A stretch of DNA of 25,757 nucleotides from a virus, in the IMG/VR virus record IMGVR_UViG_3300045135_001923, positions 1 through 25,757 of that record; one strand, given 5' to 3'. How positions within the stretch are numbered: the first letter of the stretch is position 1; every line of letters starts with the position of its first letter. Below the pieces are notes generated by a model. The model was not told the DNA's origin. It saw only the letters and a program-made list of their open reading frames with translations, and made no database searches. The position numbers were made by a program, and so were the translations under genes. Positions 1-7,710 of this stretch are shown one piece after another.

Positions 1-2
1 AC

Positions 3-1412
3 CTCGTATGCCAGCAGGTTTGGAAGGACGCCGCAACAGAATCCACCACGTATCAAGGATATGGAGTTTCACGCATTCTGTATGTGTGCAAACGTGCAGA
101 TGAGGACACGTTCCCAGATTATACGCAGTTATCGGACGCTTCGGGAGCACCCGCAGACCCACGCTGGGGGCGAGCCTCGTACACCATGTCGTATTTTCAG
201 ATCGATTTCAACATTCCCGAAGGGAACAGCCCAGACCACCACCGCCATGCATCGCAATACGTTGACCAGCCTAAGATTTGCCTACGTGGTGATGGGACGC
301 CCGTGATTTTCTATCGTGGTTCAGCCCCAGATTTCACTGCCGTAGCAAATAGAGGATACACAGCGGTGTATGCTCAAATTGCTCTAAGTGATGGAGCACA
401 GCCAGGCGGGACAATGGGAGGCGGATATTCATTCAACAACCAAGCGTGCCACGTAGTCGGGCTGGGTCCAGATGCCAATAACACGGGGCAGGGAGCGAAT
501 AACGTTCACTATTATGACGCAATCGTGGACGAATACGACCGAGCAATTGTTGTCGCAACGCTTGATGACCAGCAAACGAGCGGATCGCCAGCACAAACTT
601 TCGCATCTCGGCAAACCTACGTCACCACGTTTGACACGAATAAGACGCTGGCAGACCAATATTCCACCACCACAGGGCTGGGGACGACCCGTGTGTTGCT
701 CAAAGCCCCCGTTTATGACGGAACGACCGAGACGAGGTATCTTGACCCACGCTACAAGGACATTCAAATCACCACCAACGGTCAAGGCGAGATACACATA
801 GTGCTGGGCTTTAGATTGACGGGCGGAGATGATAACAGGGTCGGGGCGGTGTATCGTGATGCGTCCAAACAGGAAGCCAGCGGAATAGCCCCGCAACAAT
901 GGGCTACGGTTTCACACACCGAAACAAACAGCCTGTATGACGGTGGATATGCCGAGCAATCAACAACACCCGACTGGTCGGGTGGAGGCTCGCTAAACTC
1001 CCCAACAACACCCGTGAATGAGATAACCCACTTCATGCACGTTTGGTTGCCTTCTATCGAATTCGATCAGAATCCGTCAGCCGATGATTGGGTCATACGC
1101 TCCATGAACATACGCTGGCTGTCCGTTCCGTCCTTGAATTATGATGCAACGACAGGCTGGCAACCCGTAGGCTCGGCTCAAAGCCTTGCTGGAAATGAGG
1201 ACTTCGTACACTTTGCCCCTCAGTTGAGGTATCAGCGGTTTTGGGGCTTCAACGCCAGCGAGTTGGACTTGACGTGGCTGACCAATGAAAACTCATGGTA
1301 CACAACACAGCACGAAGGTTCACGCTTATTCATGCCCTCAACGGGTGGAGTTTCCTTTGCGTTTGGCGGCTCCGTTGGGCAGGGCATACCTGGATATCCG
1401 AGTGGAGTTTGA
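3..1412 (+). CDS. Putative virion structural protein, 5'-partial
   Basis: The frame is open to the left window edge. Reading from base 3 gives about 27 sensible residues before the first in-window start codon (GTG at 84), so the gene almost certainly begins outside the window. The visible part is about 469 aa, rich in Gly, Thr, Ser, Tyr, Trp and Asn with alternating hydrophobic and polar stretches, and without charged helical runs. This is typical of beta-rich tail-fibre, tip or capsid-decoration proteins. A stretch near bases 760-830 (IQITTNGQGEIHIVLGF) looks like a beta-propeller blade, but no family is recognised. No membrane segment or signal is visible. It sits upstream of a baseplate-like gene, which supports a structural role. 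The function is inferred from composition and neighbourhood only. Confidence 0.6.
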   Translation, partial: LVCQQVWKDAATESTTYQGYGVSRILYVCKRADEDTFPDYTQLSDASGAPADPRWGRASYTMSYFQIDFNIPEGNSPDHHRHASQYVDQPKICLRGDGTPVIFYRGSAPDFTAVANRGYTAVYAQIALSDGAQPGGTMGGGYSFNNQACHVVGLGPDANNTGQGANNVHYYDAIVDEYDRAIVVATLDDQQTSGSPAQTFASRQTYVTTFDTNKTLADQYSTTTGLGTTRVLLKAPVYDGTTETRYLDPRYKDIQITTNGQGEIHIVLGFRLTGGDDNRVGAVYRDASKQEASGIAPQQWATVSHTETNSLYDGGYAEQSTTPDWSGGGSLNSPTTPVNEITHFMHVWLPSIEFDQNPSADDWVIRSMNIRWLSVPSLNYDATTGWQPVGSAQSLAGNEDFVHFAPQLRYQRFWGFNASELDLTWLTNENSWYTTQHEGSRLFMPSTGGVSFAFGGSVGQGIPGYPSGV

Positions 1413-1427
1413 CGGTTTAGACCGAAT

Positions 1428-1568
1428 ATGCGGTTTGACATGGTGGATTATGCGTCATACAGAAGCCAATATGCTGCTGGAAATTTCCAGCTCGGCACGC
1501 AAACTTCGAGGGTTATATTGAGAAAACAAACCATTGAGAAAGCGAGGGCTTATATATGGCGTGCCTAA
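1428..1568 (+). CDS. Possible 46-aa ORF after the structural gene
   Basis: ATG at 1428 opens 46 codons ending in TAA at 1566-1568. It lies in the same frame as the preceding gene and is separated from it by that gene's TGA (1410-1412) and five codons. The peptide (starting MRFDMVDYASYRSQYAAG) has ordinary composition with a basic C-terminal half. No convincing Shine-Dalgarno is visible, and ATG 1440 is an alternative start. It overlaps both the 16-mer element at 1485-1500 and the TATA box of the next gene, so it may instead be non-coding regulatory DNA, or a readthrough extension of the structural protein. Confidence 0.35.
   Translation: MRFDMVDYASYRSQYAAGNFQLGTQTSRVILRKQTIEKARAYIWRA
1485..1500 (+). 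repeat. AGCT-containing 16-mer, copy A
   Basis: TTCCAGCTCGGCACGC is one of five copies of a dispersed element (consensus TTCCAGCTCGCCACGC, 15 of 16 matches here). It lies between the structural gene and the 1578 gene. Each of the five AGCT tetramers found in the window is inside such a copy. The role is unknown; a protein-binding site is the simplest guess. Confidence 0.55.
1549..1558 (+). promoter_or_regulatory. Archaeal TATA box for the 1578 gene
   Basis: CTTATATATG places TTATATAT 28 nt before the ATG at 1578. Archaeal TATA boxes lie about 26-30 nt before the transcript start, so the message would be nearly leaderless. AACCATTGA lies about 20 nt upstream (1529-1537), the reverse complement of the TCAATGGTT found near other promoters here. 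Confidence 0.55.
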
Positions 1569-1577
1569 TGGCTAACC

Positions 1578-2090
1578 ATGAGCGGAACACAAAACACCGA
1601 CCAGCAAATTGTCCTTTTGGCAAAAGCAAGCAGCGAGAACGGATTTCACAATGCACAAGCAACGTGCAATTTTGGAGAGTACCAAGTCCTTTACAGGAAG
1701 TTTGAGGCAGACTACGTACCTCACGACCGCCGCATTGGCGTTGGTTTCATGTACGACATGAACGACTACGAGCACGTTGCTACACTTGATTTCAACCACG
1801 AATCCTACGAAGAGAACGGAGTTTCAGCCTTTGGTCTATGTCAAAACGGCATCACCGTTGATTCATGGAGCCGAGAAGCACGAGACGGCAACATTGACGG
1901 CTTGACCCTTGTTAAGCCTCTTGAGATTGACGAGGACGGCAAGGAATGGGGACACCGCTCCATGATGGTTGGCGACATGATTTACAAGCCAACCACAGGC
2001 CAGGTTTACATTGTTGCGAACTGTGGCTGGCACTCCGCTATGGACAGGGAGTCTTGGGAGATGGAACTCTCCTTTGGATGGCACGATTGA
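1578..2090 (+). CDS. Hypothetical virion-region protein, 170 aa
   Basis: No family is recognised. The protein is acidic and aromatic-rich, with many Gly, Asn, Tyr and Trp residues and mixed beta-type patterning. It has no membrane segment and few basic clusters, consistent with a small tail or decoration protein. The ATG at 1578 is supported by a TATA-like box 28 nt upstream and the absence of a Shine-Dalgarno, as expected for a leaderless start. It is followed after about 40 nt by the baseplate-like gene, so the two may be co-transcribed. A virion role is inferred from position only. Confidence 0.65.
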   Translation: MSGTQNTDQQIVLLAKASSENGFHNAQATCNFGEYQVLYRKFEADYVPHDRRIGVGFMYDMNDYEHVATLDFNHESYEENGVSAFGLCQNGITVDSWSREARDGNIDGLTLVKPLEIDEDGKEWGHRSMMVGDMIYKPTTGQVYIVANCGWHSAMDRESWEMELSFGWHD

Positions 2091-2132
2091 GCCACAGAAA
2101 CACGCTTAAACCGTCCAGCATTTGGTTTGGGT

Positions 2133-3941
2133 ATGGACGATGCCCTTGAACGCTTCCAACGTCTTGTGAGGCGTCCTCTCAGCGATGAATTGGTGATCGT
2201 ACCACCCCAACCTTTGCTCGATGAGATTGAACGTTTAGGTCAAGACCCCAGACGCCCACGCACGGCAATTGCACGCTGGGCTTCTCAAGTGTGGCTCGAT
2301 ACGGTTCACGAGCAGCAGCGTGTGAATCCAGCACCCACGCTTGACGCCAGCCACGCTGAGAAGGAATTGATGCAACGCCCCCAGCACTATCCTACGGAAT
2401 GGGGGCTGGAGTTTATCCCGTTCCCTACGGATATCGGTGGTTATCTAAACGACAAAATCTACACCCACTGCTACACGTCTTTATCCACACCTCGCCCATT
2501 TGACCCACACCTACACGGAACTCTTCCCGCTCCTACGCTGGGCTTTGGGTATCAATTCCTCTCGGCATCTGGCTTCCCCGATGAATACGATATCACCGCA
2601 AGGAGAGGCGGAGGACCCCGTGGCGGGTTTGCCTTCACGACTGGACCCACGGAGGGTGCTTATCCTTCAGCGGTGTTGCCTCAGCCCACGTTCAATCTGG
2701 GAGAGTTGGGTTTCAGCAACGGTGGATGGAATCCCGAAGGACTTCAATGGACGAACCGACCAAAACGCATGATGCTGGGTGGACTACGCAACGGCTGGGC
2801 ACACAAGGTTATGTTTGCACGTTCCCGAACTGTGATGAAACGCAACGTCTACGGACCCGTTGCTGTTGATGAAGCGACACCAAACGCGCCCCTCGTGGTG
2901 TTGAATGGTCTATCTGCCATTCAAGGAATACGAAGAATCTCAGCAAAACGCAAAATGAACGCTCCTACTTTGCTTGATATTGACGTCAATAACACTGCAG
3001 GTCGACGATCTGGAATCGCAAAAGAAGGCGATACCGTTCAGGTTTATGCGGCTCCACGAACATGGGCTAACCCTCCGATAATTTTCACGGGTTTTGTTTC
3101 ATCAATTCAAGAAGGCTCGGACACTTTGACGATAACCTGTAGTGACACGCTGGGGTATTTGCACCGAGAGGTATTGGCGGCAACGCCACCCTATTATCGA
3201 CAAGACGCAGGGTCGGTCATCAAGGACATTATCGCAAACTCGGTCTACAACCTCCCCGTAGGAGCGGTGACCAACGACACGGGCTTCACACTTCCAACGG
3301 GGCTGAATCTGGCGAATAAATCCCGCCTCGCCGCCATTCAAACCATTCTCGGTCTGGTCAATTCAATACCTCGCCTAACCGTTCTGGAAGCCGATGCTTA
3401 TGGCGTTTTACACCTACGGACACTGCTGGAGGTTGATGACACGGACGTGTTCCCGTTGAATGGTGGAGTGTTGCCGAGAACGGGGCTACCTCAAGACTTC
3501 TATCCCATATCGGTCGAGAGGGAGGATGGTGACATTCAATCGTTCAACGTGGTGCAGGTTATCAATGAAGAAGCGAGCATCAGCGAAACCATTCCCTCCC
3601 CCAGCGACTCTCGTTATCCTAGCCGCCCCGTAGTGCGTATGGTGAGAGATAGGTCGATCCAATACGTGAATCAAGCGAGGCTGCTGGGAGAACAATTGCT
3701 CCAACAACAGGGGGCTTCCAAAGCGCGCTGGACGGTCATCGGACGACCCGAAAGGTACGACATCAAACCTGGCGATGTCATTGAGTTTCAAACCGCTGCT
3801 GGAGCCTTGAGCGGGCGTTTTCGTGTGTTCGATGTGGCTTTCAATCTCAGCACAAACATGACGGAAATGACGCTGACAGTCGGTCGTCCTTCACAAGACT
3901 TGCTCACCTCAATACGTCTGGCTGGAGACATTTCGATTTGA
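2133..3941 (+). CDS. Baseplate/tail-hub-like protein (gpD/gp27-like)
   Basis: A protein of about 602 aa. The N-terminal 250 residues are Pro/Gly-rich and unrecognised. From about residue 260 the pattern matches tail-hub proteins of the late-control gpD / T4 gp27 type. It runs through an LDIDVNN strand, a GDTVQVY strand, IIFTGFVSSI followed by LTITCSDTLGYL, an Ile/Leu-rich helical region, and then, near the C-terminus, YDIKPGDVIEF, a Gly-turn and FRVFDVAFNLS with the closing MTLTVGR strand. That order of small beta barrels is the hub signature and supports a contractile or long-tailed virion, as in magro-type viruses. The start could be TTG 2127 or ATG 2133; ATG is preferred. This is a structural-pattern assignment, not a verified match. 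Confidence 0.62.
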   Translation: MDDALERFQRLVRRPLSDELVIVPPQPLLDEIERLGQDPRRPRTAIARWASQVWLDTVHEQQRVNPAPTLDASHAEKELMQRPQHYPTEWGLEFIPFPTDIGGYLNDKIYTHCYTSLSTPRPFDPHLHGTLPAPTLGFGYQFLSASGFPDEYDITARRGGGPRGGFAFTTGPTEGAYPSAVLPQPTFNLGELGFSNGGWNPEGLQWTNRPKRMMLGGLRNGWAHKVMFARSRTVMKRNVYGPVAVDEATPNAPLVVLNGLSAIQGIRRISAKRKMNAPTLLDIDVNNTAGRRSGIAKEGDTVQVYAAPRTWANPPIIFTGFVSSIQEGSDTLTITCSDTLGYLHREVLAATPPYYRQDAGSVIKDIIANSVYNLPVGAVTNDTGFTLPTGLNLANKSRLAAIQTILGLVNSIPRLTVLEADAYGVLHLRTLLEVDDTDVFPLNGGVLPRTGLPQDFYPISVEREDGDIQSFNVVQVINEEASISETIPSPSDSRYPSRPVVRMVRDRSIQYVNQARLLGEQLLQQQGASKARWTVIGRPERYDIKPGDVIEFQTAAGALSGRFRVFDVAFNLSTNMTEMTLTVGRPSQDLLTSIRLAGDISI

Positions 3942-3985
3942 TTCTTCCGTTTGTGTTGAGATTGCGAGCGTTAAAAAACAATCAT

Positions 3986-4008
3986 TTGCTGTGCCGAAGG
4001 CACAGCAA
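3986..4008 (+). terminator. Perfect 10-bp hairpin, possible terminator
   Basis: TTGCTGTGCC, loop GAA, GGCACAGCAA gives 10 of 10 paired bases. It begins 45 nt after the stop of the tail-hub gene. No U-tract follows it; an A-rich run (TTAAAAAACA) precedes it. It could therefore be a transcript-end stabiliser, a protein-binding palindrome, or a terminator for the opposite strand. Confidence 0.45.
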
Positions 4009-4113
4009 CCCAAAAGAACGCAGTCGGAGCCTGTGCTGAGACCCATATATATTCGTTATAGTGTGTATATATCGGTGGGTTAGGTATGGTTTGGAGTTTT
4101 GTTGGTTTCCTTG

Positions 4114-4138
4114 TTGATATTCCGAACCATTGATAAGG
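4114..4138 (+). promoter_or_regulatory. 25-nt promoter repeat, left copy
   Basis: This segment is 24/25 identical to 13686-13710. Both copies sit just upstream of a small ORF, and in each the TTGATAAGG part lies about 29-30 nt before the ATG (4159 here, 13732 there). That is the position of the TATA-like box used elsewhere in the window. The segment also includes GAACCATTGA, the reverse complement of the upstream promoter element seen at 6222, 22600 and 25099. Confidence 0.55.
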
Positions 4139-4158
4139 TAAAACATGGTGGTCGGGAT

Positions 4159-4455
4159 ATGAGCCGAACACGACGATATCACGGACGAGAGAACGGAGAG
4201 GACGCAAAGTTTCACCGCTGGTGGAGGAAGAACGAAGGCGACTGGTCAAGGCACGACCATGACCGCCACAAGGTTCAGACCATCGCCAAGACAGTCGCAA
4301 TTCACGAAGGTGTGAAAATCAAGAGCCGCAAAATGAAGAATCCACCCAACAAAACCCTGTGGCGGTTCCGCGCTCAATTTGGAAAAGTCCGCCCTCTTGA
4401 GGATTGGGAACTTGAACGAGCAGGCAAAACCTCCAGATATAACCACCTCGAATGA
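4159..4455 (+). CDS. Small basic His/Arg/Trp-rich protein
   Basis: A 98-aa protein rich in Arg, Lys, His and Trp, strongly basic and probably nucleic-acid binding. The N-terminal third has a dense His/Arg/Trp patch (KFHRWWRKNEGDWSRHDHDRH), and the centre is Lys-rich. No family is recognised. An in-frame upstream start at 4099 is possible, but ATG 4159 fits the 29-nt spacing from TTGATAAGG and has a GGTGG Shine-Dalgarno-like run at 4147-4151. It immediately precedes the helicase gene, whose promoter motif begins just after its stop. Confidence 0.6.
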   Translation: MSRTRRYHGRENGEDAKFHRWWRKNEGDWSRHDHDRHKVQTIAKTVAIHEGVKIKSRKMKNPPNKTLWRFRAQFGKVRPLEDWELERAGKTSRYNHLE

Positions 4456-4470
4456 TGAAAAGGGTGGGGC
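4456..4470 (+). promoter_or_regulatory. AGGGTGGG promoter for the helicase gene
   Basis: TGAAAAGGGTGGGGC. The octamer AGGGTGGG begins at 4461, exactly 24 nt before ATG 4485. The same spacing recurs at 7687, 14255, 18081 and 24011. Proposed to be a TATA-like element with a G-rich downstream half that drives a leaderless transcript. Confidence 0.5.
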
Positions 4471-4484
4471 ATCCACCTTGAGGT

Positions 4485-6224
4485 ATGGCGGTTGTGAGAA
4501 TCAACATCCCATCGAAGGCAACCTTGCCGAATGAATGGGATAAAATCCAGCCCCATTTTCCAATGCCAAGCCCCAGAAAATATCAAGATGATGCGTTGAA
4601 CGTAGCGTGGTGGGCTTTGGAAAATGATGACTTTGACAACGTTGTGATCGAAGCCCCAACAGGAACGGGCAAATCGGCAATCGCAATGACGCTCCAGCAC
4701 AGGTTTCAATCAGCCTACCTCTTGACTCCCACTCTCGGTTTGACGGAGCAATACAAACGGGACTACGGTCACGTTGTTGAGGAAGTGAGGGGCAGGTCGA
4801 ACTTCCCCTGTTGGATTAACAGCGGAACTGCTCACAACGCTCCCTGCTACAAGAACGGCAAAAGGTGTCCCCATGCAAAGAAGGACGAGGACGACCCCTG
4901 CCCGTATTATGAGCAAAAATGGAGAGGCCAGGACGCCAGATTGACGCTGACGAATCCAGCCTACATCTTCCGAGCGATTCAATTTGATGAGGGCTGGGGT
5001 CAGCGTGACTTTGCTATAATTGACGAAGCACACAACCTCGAACCGTTCTTCATGGGTTTGCTTGAAGTCCAAATCACGGAGGCTGACTTCGATAAGGTGT
5101 GGGGTCCGAAAACCATGCCCATGTTTCATATTCCGAAGGATTGGGAGGACACTATCAAAAAACTGCTCGATGGGGCAATTGCGAGCCGTGACAAAGCCAA
5201 AACGGATCGCGATGACATAGCGGAGGAGACGTTCAATTCAATAGCCCAGCGTTGCTCAATGATGCTCACGCTGTTATCCAAACCCAACGATATGGTGATG
5301 AATCAAGATACGGAGCGTGCTGGACGTGTGCTGACGGGCAAGCCTGTGCGGGTGAATCAGTTTGCGCTGGACAGGCTGGAGCAAATCAGCCGCAAACGCA
5401 TCATGCTATCTGCAACGGTGCTGGACATTGAAACCTACCTCAAATCTCTCGGTCTTGAACACCAAAAGACGCTGTTCATTTGTATCACCGATTCTCCGTT
5501 CCCGTCATCAAACTTCAACATACACTACGCCCCATGTGGGCAGATGTCCTATTCAAAGAGGAAGCACAGCATTCCACGTCAAATCAAAGCCATCGCTGCA
5601 ATTATGCGGAGATATCCAGACCAGCGGGGCGTGGTTCTTCCTCATACCCACGCCATAAGAAGGGAACTCGTTGAAGGATTGGTGGCTGAAGGATTGGGCG
5701 ACCGTATTCTCACACATGACTCGGACGGGCGTGCTCGTGATTTGGTTATCGACCGTTTCATGTCATCAAAGGGTCCAGGTCAGGTTCTCATCTCCACGTA
5801 CGTTGGTGAAGGGTTTGACTTTGCTGGCGATTTGGCTCATTGGCTCGTATTGAGCAAAATACCGTATCTTTACACACCCGACCCCCAGATCGCTCAACGC
5901 ATGGAACAAGACGAACACGAATGGAGGCGTGAGCATGAAGGAACACCAGCGTGTCCGTACGAGCCTCCCAACAAATACAGTGGCAAATTGTGTTCATCAT
6001 TCACCTGTGCCAAGCCGTGTCAACGCTGGTACAACCTCCAAACCACGCTCAAACTCGTTCAAGGGGCGGGGAGAATCCACCGCCGCCCAGATGACGTGGG
6101 GAGCATCTTCATTCTCGATGGCTCTTGGCAGCGTTTCTATCGTCAAAACGGACACCTTTTGCCAGGTTGGTTTAGAGACAACATCTCCGACCCGCCCAAT
6201 TGGTTGAAGCGTCATATCTCTTAA
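4485..6224 (+). CDS. XPD/DinG-type Fe-S superfamily 2 helicase
   Basis: A 579-aa ATP-dependent helicase. Walker A is APTGTGKS at 57-64, the DEAH box is at 180-183 (IIDEAHNL), motif III is around ILSAT-type MLSATVLD, motif V is GEGFDF, and motif VI is QGAGRIHRR at 526-534. Between Walker A and DEAH lie four cysteines (109, 121, 128, 139), placed as in the [4Fe-4S] domain of XPD and DinG helicases, which unwind 5'-3'. Likely roles are fork opening, repair or transcription-linked unwinding on viral DNA. A second four-Cys cluster (490, 503, 508, 512) is inserted just before motif VI and is not part of the standard fold that I know. The start is fixed by the AGGGTGGG motif 24 nt upstream. Confidence 0.88.
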   Translation: MAVVRINIPSKATLPNEWDKIQPHFPMPSPRKYQDDALNVAWWALENDDFDNVVIEAPTGTGKSAIAMTLQHRFQSAYLLTPTLGLTEQYKRDYGHVVEEVRGRSNFPCWINSGTAHNAPCYKNGKRCPHAKKDEDDPCPYYEQKWRGQDARLTLTNPAYIFRAIQFDEGWGQRDFAIIDEAHNLEPFFMGLLEVQITEADFDKVWGPKTMPMFHIPKDWEDTIKKLLDGAIASRDKAKTDRDDIAEETFNSIAQRCSMMLTLLSKPNDMVMNQDTERAGRVLTGKPVRVNQFALDRLEQISRKRIMLSATVLDIETYLKSLGLEHQKTLFICITDSPFPSSNFNIHYAPCGQMSYSKRKHSIPRQIKAIAAIMRRYPDQRGVVLPHTHAIRRELVEGLVAEGLGDRILTHDSDGRARDLVIDRFMSSKGPGQVLISTYVGEGFDFAGDLAHWLVLSKIPYLYTPDPQIAQRMEQDEHEWRREHEGTPACPYEPPNKYSGKLCSSFTCAKPCQRWYNLQTTLKLVQGAGRIHRRPDDVGSIFILDGSWQRFYRQNGHLLPGWFRDNISDPPNWLKRHIS

Positions 6225-6257
6225 TGGTTCAAAAAATCAAGGTACGGGGTTTATATG
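6222..6257 (+). promoter_or_regulatory. Promoter: TAATGGTT element plus TTTATATG box
   Basis: TAATGGTT at 6222-6229 is followed, exactly 28 nt from its first base, by TTTATATG at 6250-6257 and then GTGGTGGGGG. The ATG at 6279 lies 29 nt after the first T of the box. The same two-part layout with identical spacing occurs at 22601-22636 and 25100-25135. Confidence 0.65.
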
Positions 6258-6278
6258 TGGTGGGGGCGTGCGGCGACC

Positions 6279-6362
6279 ATGAGCGAAGATGCAAACCGCC
6301 ATAACTTGAAAGTGAAAATTGAAACAGAAGAGTACATCTATTGGGAATACGTGGAGGCTTGA
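6279..6362 (+). CDS. 27-aa leader ORF
   Basis: ATG at 6279 opens 27 codons to TGA at 6360-6362. It encodes an acidic, Glu/Tyr-rich peptide (MSEDANRHNLKVK at the N-terminus). The ATG lies exactly where a leaderless start is expected from the TTTATATG box. The downstream gene starts three bases later at GTG 6365, and its Shine-Dalgarno (GGAGG, 6354-6358) lies inside this ORF. It may be a real micro-protein, or a leader peptide that couples translation to the downstream gene. Confidence 0.5.
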   Translation: MSEDANRHNLKVKIETEEYIYWEYVEA

Positions 6363-6364
6363 AC

Positions 6365-7441
6365 GTGTCTGCGTTGCTAGCCCGACAGGCTTCTCTATGG
6401 CAGAAACAGGAAGCCAAAGGGGAACTCCCAGATGAACTGTACTCAGCATTGGCTGACGGTCATGCCTCAGCCTATGAACGCAGAATCATACGCAACCTCG
6501 CCAAGATTTCACGGATCGTTGAAACGGACGGAACGATAAGACCGTACGCTGTATTCTCACAGGATTGGTTGTACCAGCACAGTGAGTTTGGGTTGGTTCA
6601 CAAGTGCGAACTGTGTGGACACGAGCCAATCGTTGAGAACTGCGTGATAGAAAATCAAGAATCCAAAAAGCGGATATTCATCGGCAACACTTGTGTGCTA
6701 CGCTACATTGAAGTGAGAGACAAGAGCGGAAAACTCATGTCCCAGCGTGAGAAGGCTGAGTTTTTGAAAGAGGAAATGAGCGCAGCGAAGAAGGAGTTTC
6801 GCCGCCAAGACTTTGCCGCACGTCACCCAACCGCCATGAAAGACCTCGCCAGATTTGAACCCATGATGCGGGAACGCAAGAAACTCAAGACACTACACAA
6901 GCAGGTCGTATCCCGCATTGTCAAGCATGGTTATTTGGGTCCGAAAATCGACAAAGCATTCTCGGATTTCATGCTGACGGCTGAGGCTGACTTCAAAGCA
7001 TGGAATACAGAAAGAGCGAGGCGGGCTGAAGAAGCACGCCTACGCTCGGAGCGTATGGCTCTTGAAATCGCAAAGAACCGCAACGTGTGGCTGAAGGAAT
7101 CAAAAGAATGGCTCGAACAGTGTGAGGGGATAACAACCAACACATGGGAAGAAGGCATGGTCAACCGTGTGGCTGACAAAATCAAAAGTCGAGGGCGTGA
7201 ATCCCTACGGCATGGAATGGCCAGGTTTGCTGAAGAGATGGACGCCCGTGTTCAAATGAACGAAGGCGGAGCAACAAACCCAATCTCGGTGCAATTGTTG
7301 AGCATACCAGCCGACTCCTTGAATGAATGGGAGCAGGGCTTTGTCACGTCCGTTTGCACACGTTTGGAGGCGGGACGATCATTATCACCAGCCCAAACCC
7401 AAGTCGTGCAGAAACTCATTAAACGACTGGCGGAGTCTTGA
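6365..7441 (+). CDS. Zinc-finger/coiled-coil protein, 358 aa
   Basis: The N-terminal part has a Cys motif, CELCGH (about residues 80-85), followed some 25 residues later by IGNTCV. This CxxCG...GxxC layout is common in small phage zinc-binding domains. The middle (about 130-270) is Lys/Arg/Glu-rich and helical, probably coiled coil. The C-terminal segment (WEQGFVTSVCTRLEAG followed by LSPAQTQVVQKLIKRL) is a short helical module also seen in phage proteins of unknown role. GTG 6365 is chosen because GGAGG at 6354-6358 is well spaced; an upstream TTG at 6341 overlaps the leader ORF. Function unknown; DNA or RNA binding is plausible. Confidence 0.68.
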   Translation: MSALLARQASLWQKQEAKGELPDELYSALADGHASAYERRIIRNLAKISRIVETDGTIRPYAVFSQDWLYQHSEFGLVHKCELCGHEPIVENCVIENQESKKRIFIGNTCVLRYIEVRDKSGKLMSQREKAEFLKEEMSAAKKEFRRQDFAARHPTAMKDLARFEPMMRERKKLKTLHKQVVSRIVKHGYLGPKIDKAFSDFMLTAEADFKAWNTERARRAEEARLRSERMALEIAKNRNVWLKESKEWLEQCEGITTNTWEEGMVNRVADKIKSRGRESLRHGMARFAEEMDARVQMNEGGATNPISVQLLSIPADSLNEWEQGFVTSVCTRLEAGRSLSPAQTQVVQKLIKRLAES

Positions 7442-7445
7442 CCGT

Positions 7446-7706
7446 ATGGAGCCGCCCAAGAAGGTGCTGACGCCCCAGCGTGACGATTTCCCGTCAAGGC
7501 TTGCAGACGTTGTCGGCACTGGTGTTGTCAAAGTCTGCCCAACGTGTAAACGTGAAGCCAACCTCCCCACGTTGATTCTCGCTCCCGTTGATACCTGGCC
7601 AAATCAAGCGATAGTGTGTGGGCAGAACCGTTGTGGAATCGTTTGGGTTCTCGGACCCGTGCCACATCACGCCCGTTTTATTGATGAGGGTGGGAATGAT
7701 GGCTGA
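7446..7706 (+). CDS. Zinc-ribbon protein, 86 aa
   Basis: Two cysteine pairs, C31-x2-C34 and C58-x4-C63, are separated by 23 residues and flanked by beta-prone hydrophobic strands (IVCGQNRCGIVWVLG). This is the zinc-ribbon pattern found in archaeal transcription and replication factors. ATG 7446 starts 5 nt after the previous stop and has GGAG at 7432-7435. The longer frame from 7323 only shadows the upstream gene. The 3' end contains the promoter motif for the next gene, which begins at 7711. A regulator or accessory DNA-binding factor is possible; the specific role is unknown. Confidence 0.65.
   Translation: MEPPKKVLTPQRDDFPSRLADVVGTGVVKVCPTCKREANLPTLILAPVDTWPNQAIVCGQNRCGIVWVLGPVPHHARFIDEGGNDG
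7687..7694 (+). promoter_or_regulatory. AGGGTGGG promoter for the 7711 ATPase gene
   Basis: TTGATGAGGGTGGG, with AGGGTGGG starting exactly 24 nt before ATG 7711. It lies inside the 3' end of the zinc-ribbon gene. This spacing selects 7711 over the in-frame starts at 7618, 7696 and 7699. Confidence 0.5.
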
Positions 7707-7710
7707 GGAC

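Larger units (their letters stand above)
3942..4158 (+). other. Non-coding gap between tail and replication genes
   Basis: These 217 bp have no convincing ORF on either strand. They contain a perfect 10-bp hairpin (3986-4008), AT-rich TATA-like stretches (CATATATATT near 4046 and GTATATATCGG near 4066), and the left copy of a 25-nt promoter repeat (4114-4138). The gap marks the boundary between structural and replication modules and probably holds a terminator followed by a promoter. Confidence 0.6.

Noticed and set aside
61-306. 81-aa + strand ORF overlapping the first structural gene
   Set aside because: It lies entirely within the other frame of a long ORF that is open to the window edge and has a better amino-acid pattern.
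3971-4300. Minus-strand ORFs across the 3942-4158 gap
   Set aside because: They cross the hairpin and promoter repeat, overlap the basic protein gene, and show no domain or ribosome-binding signal.
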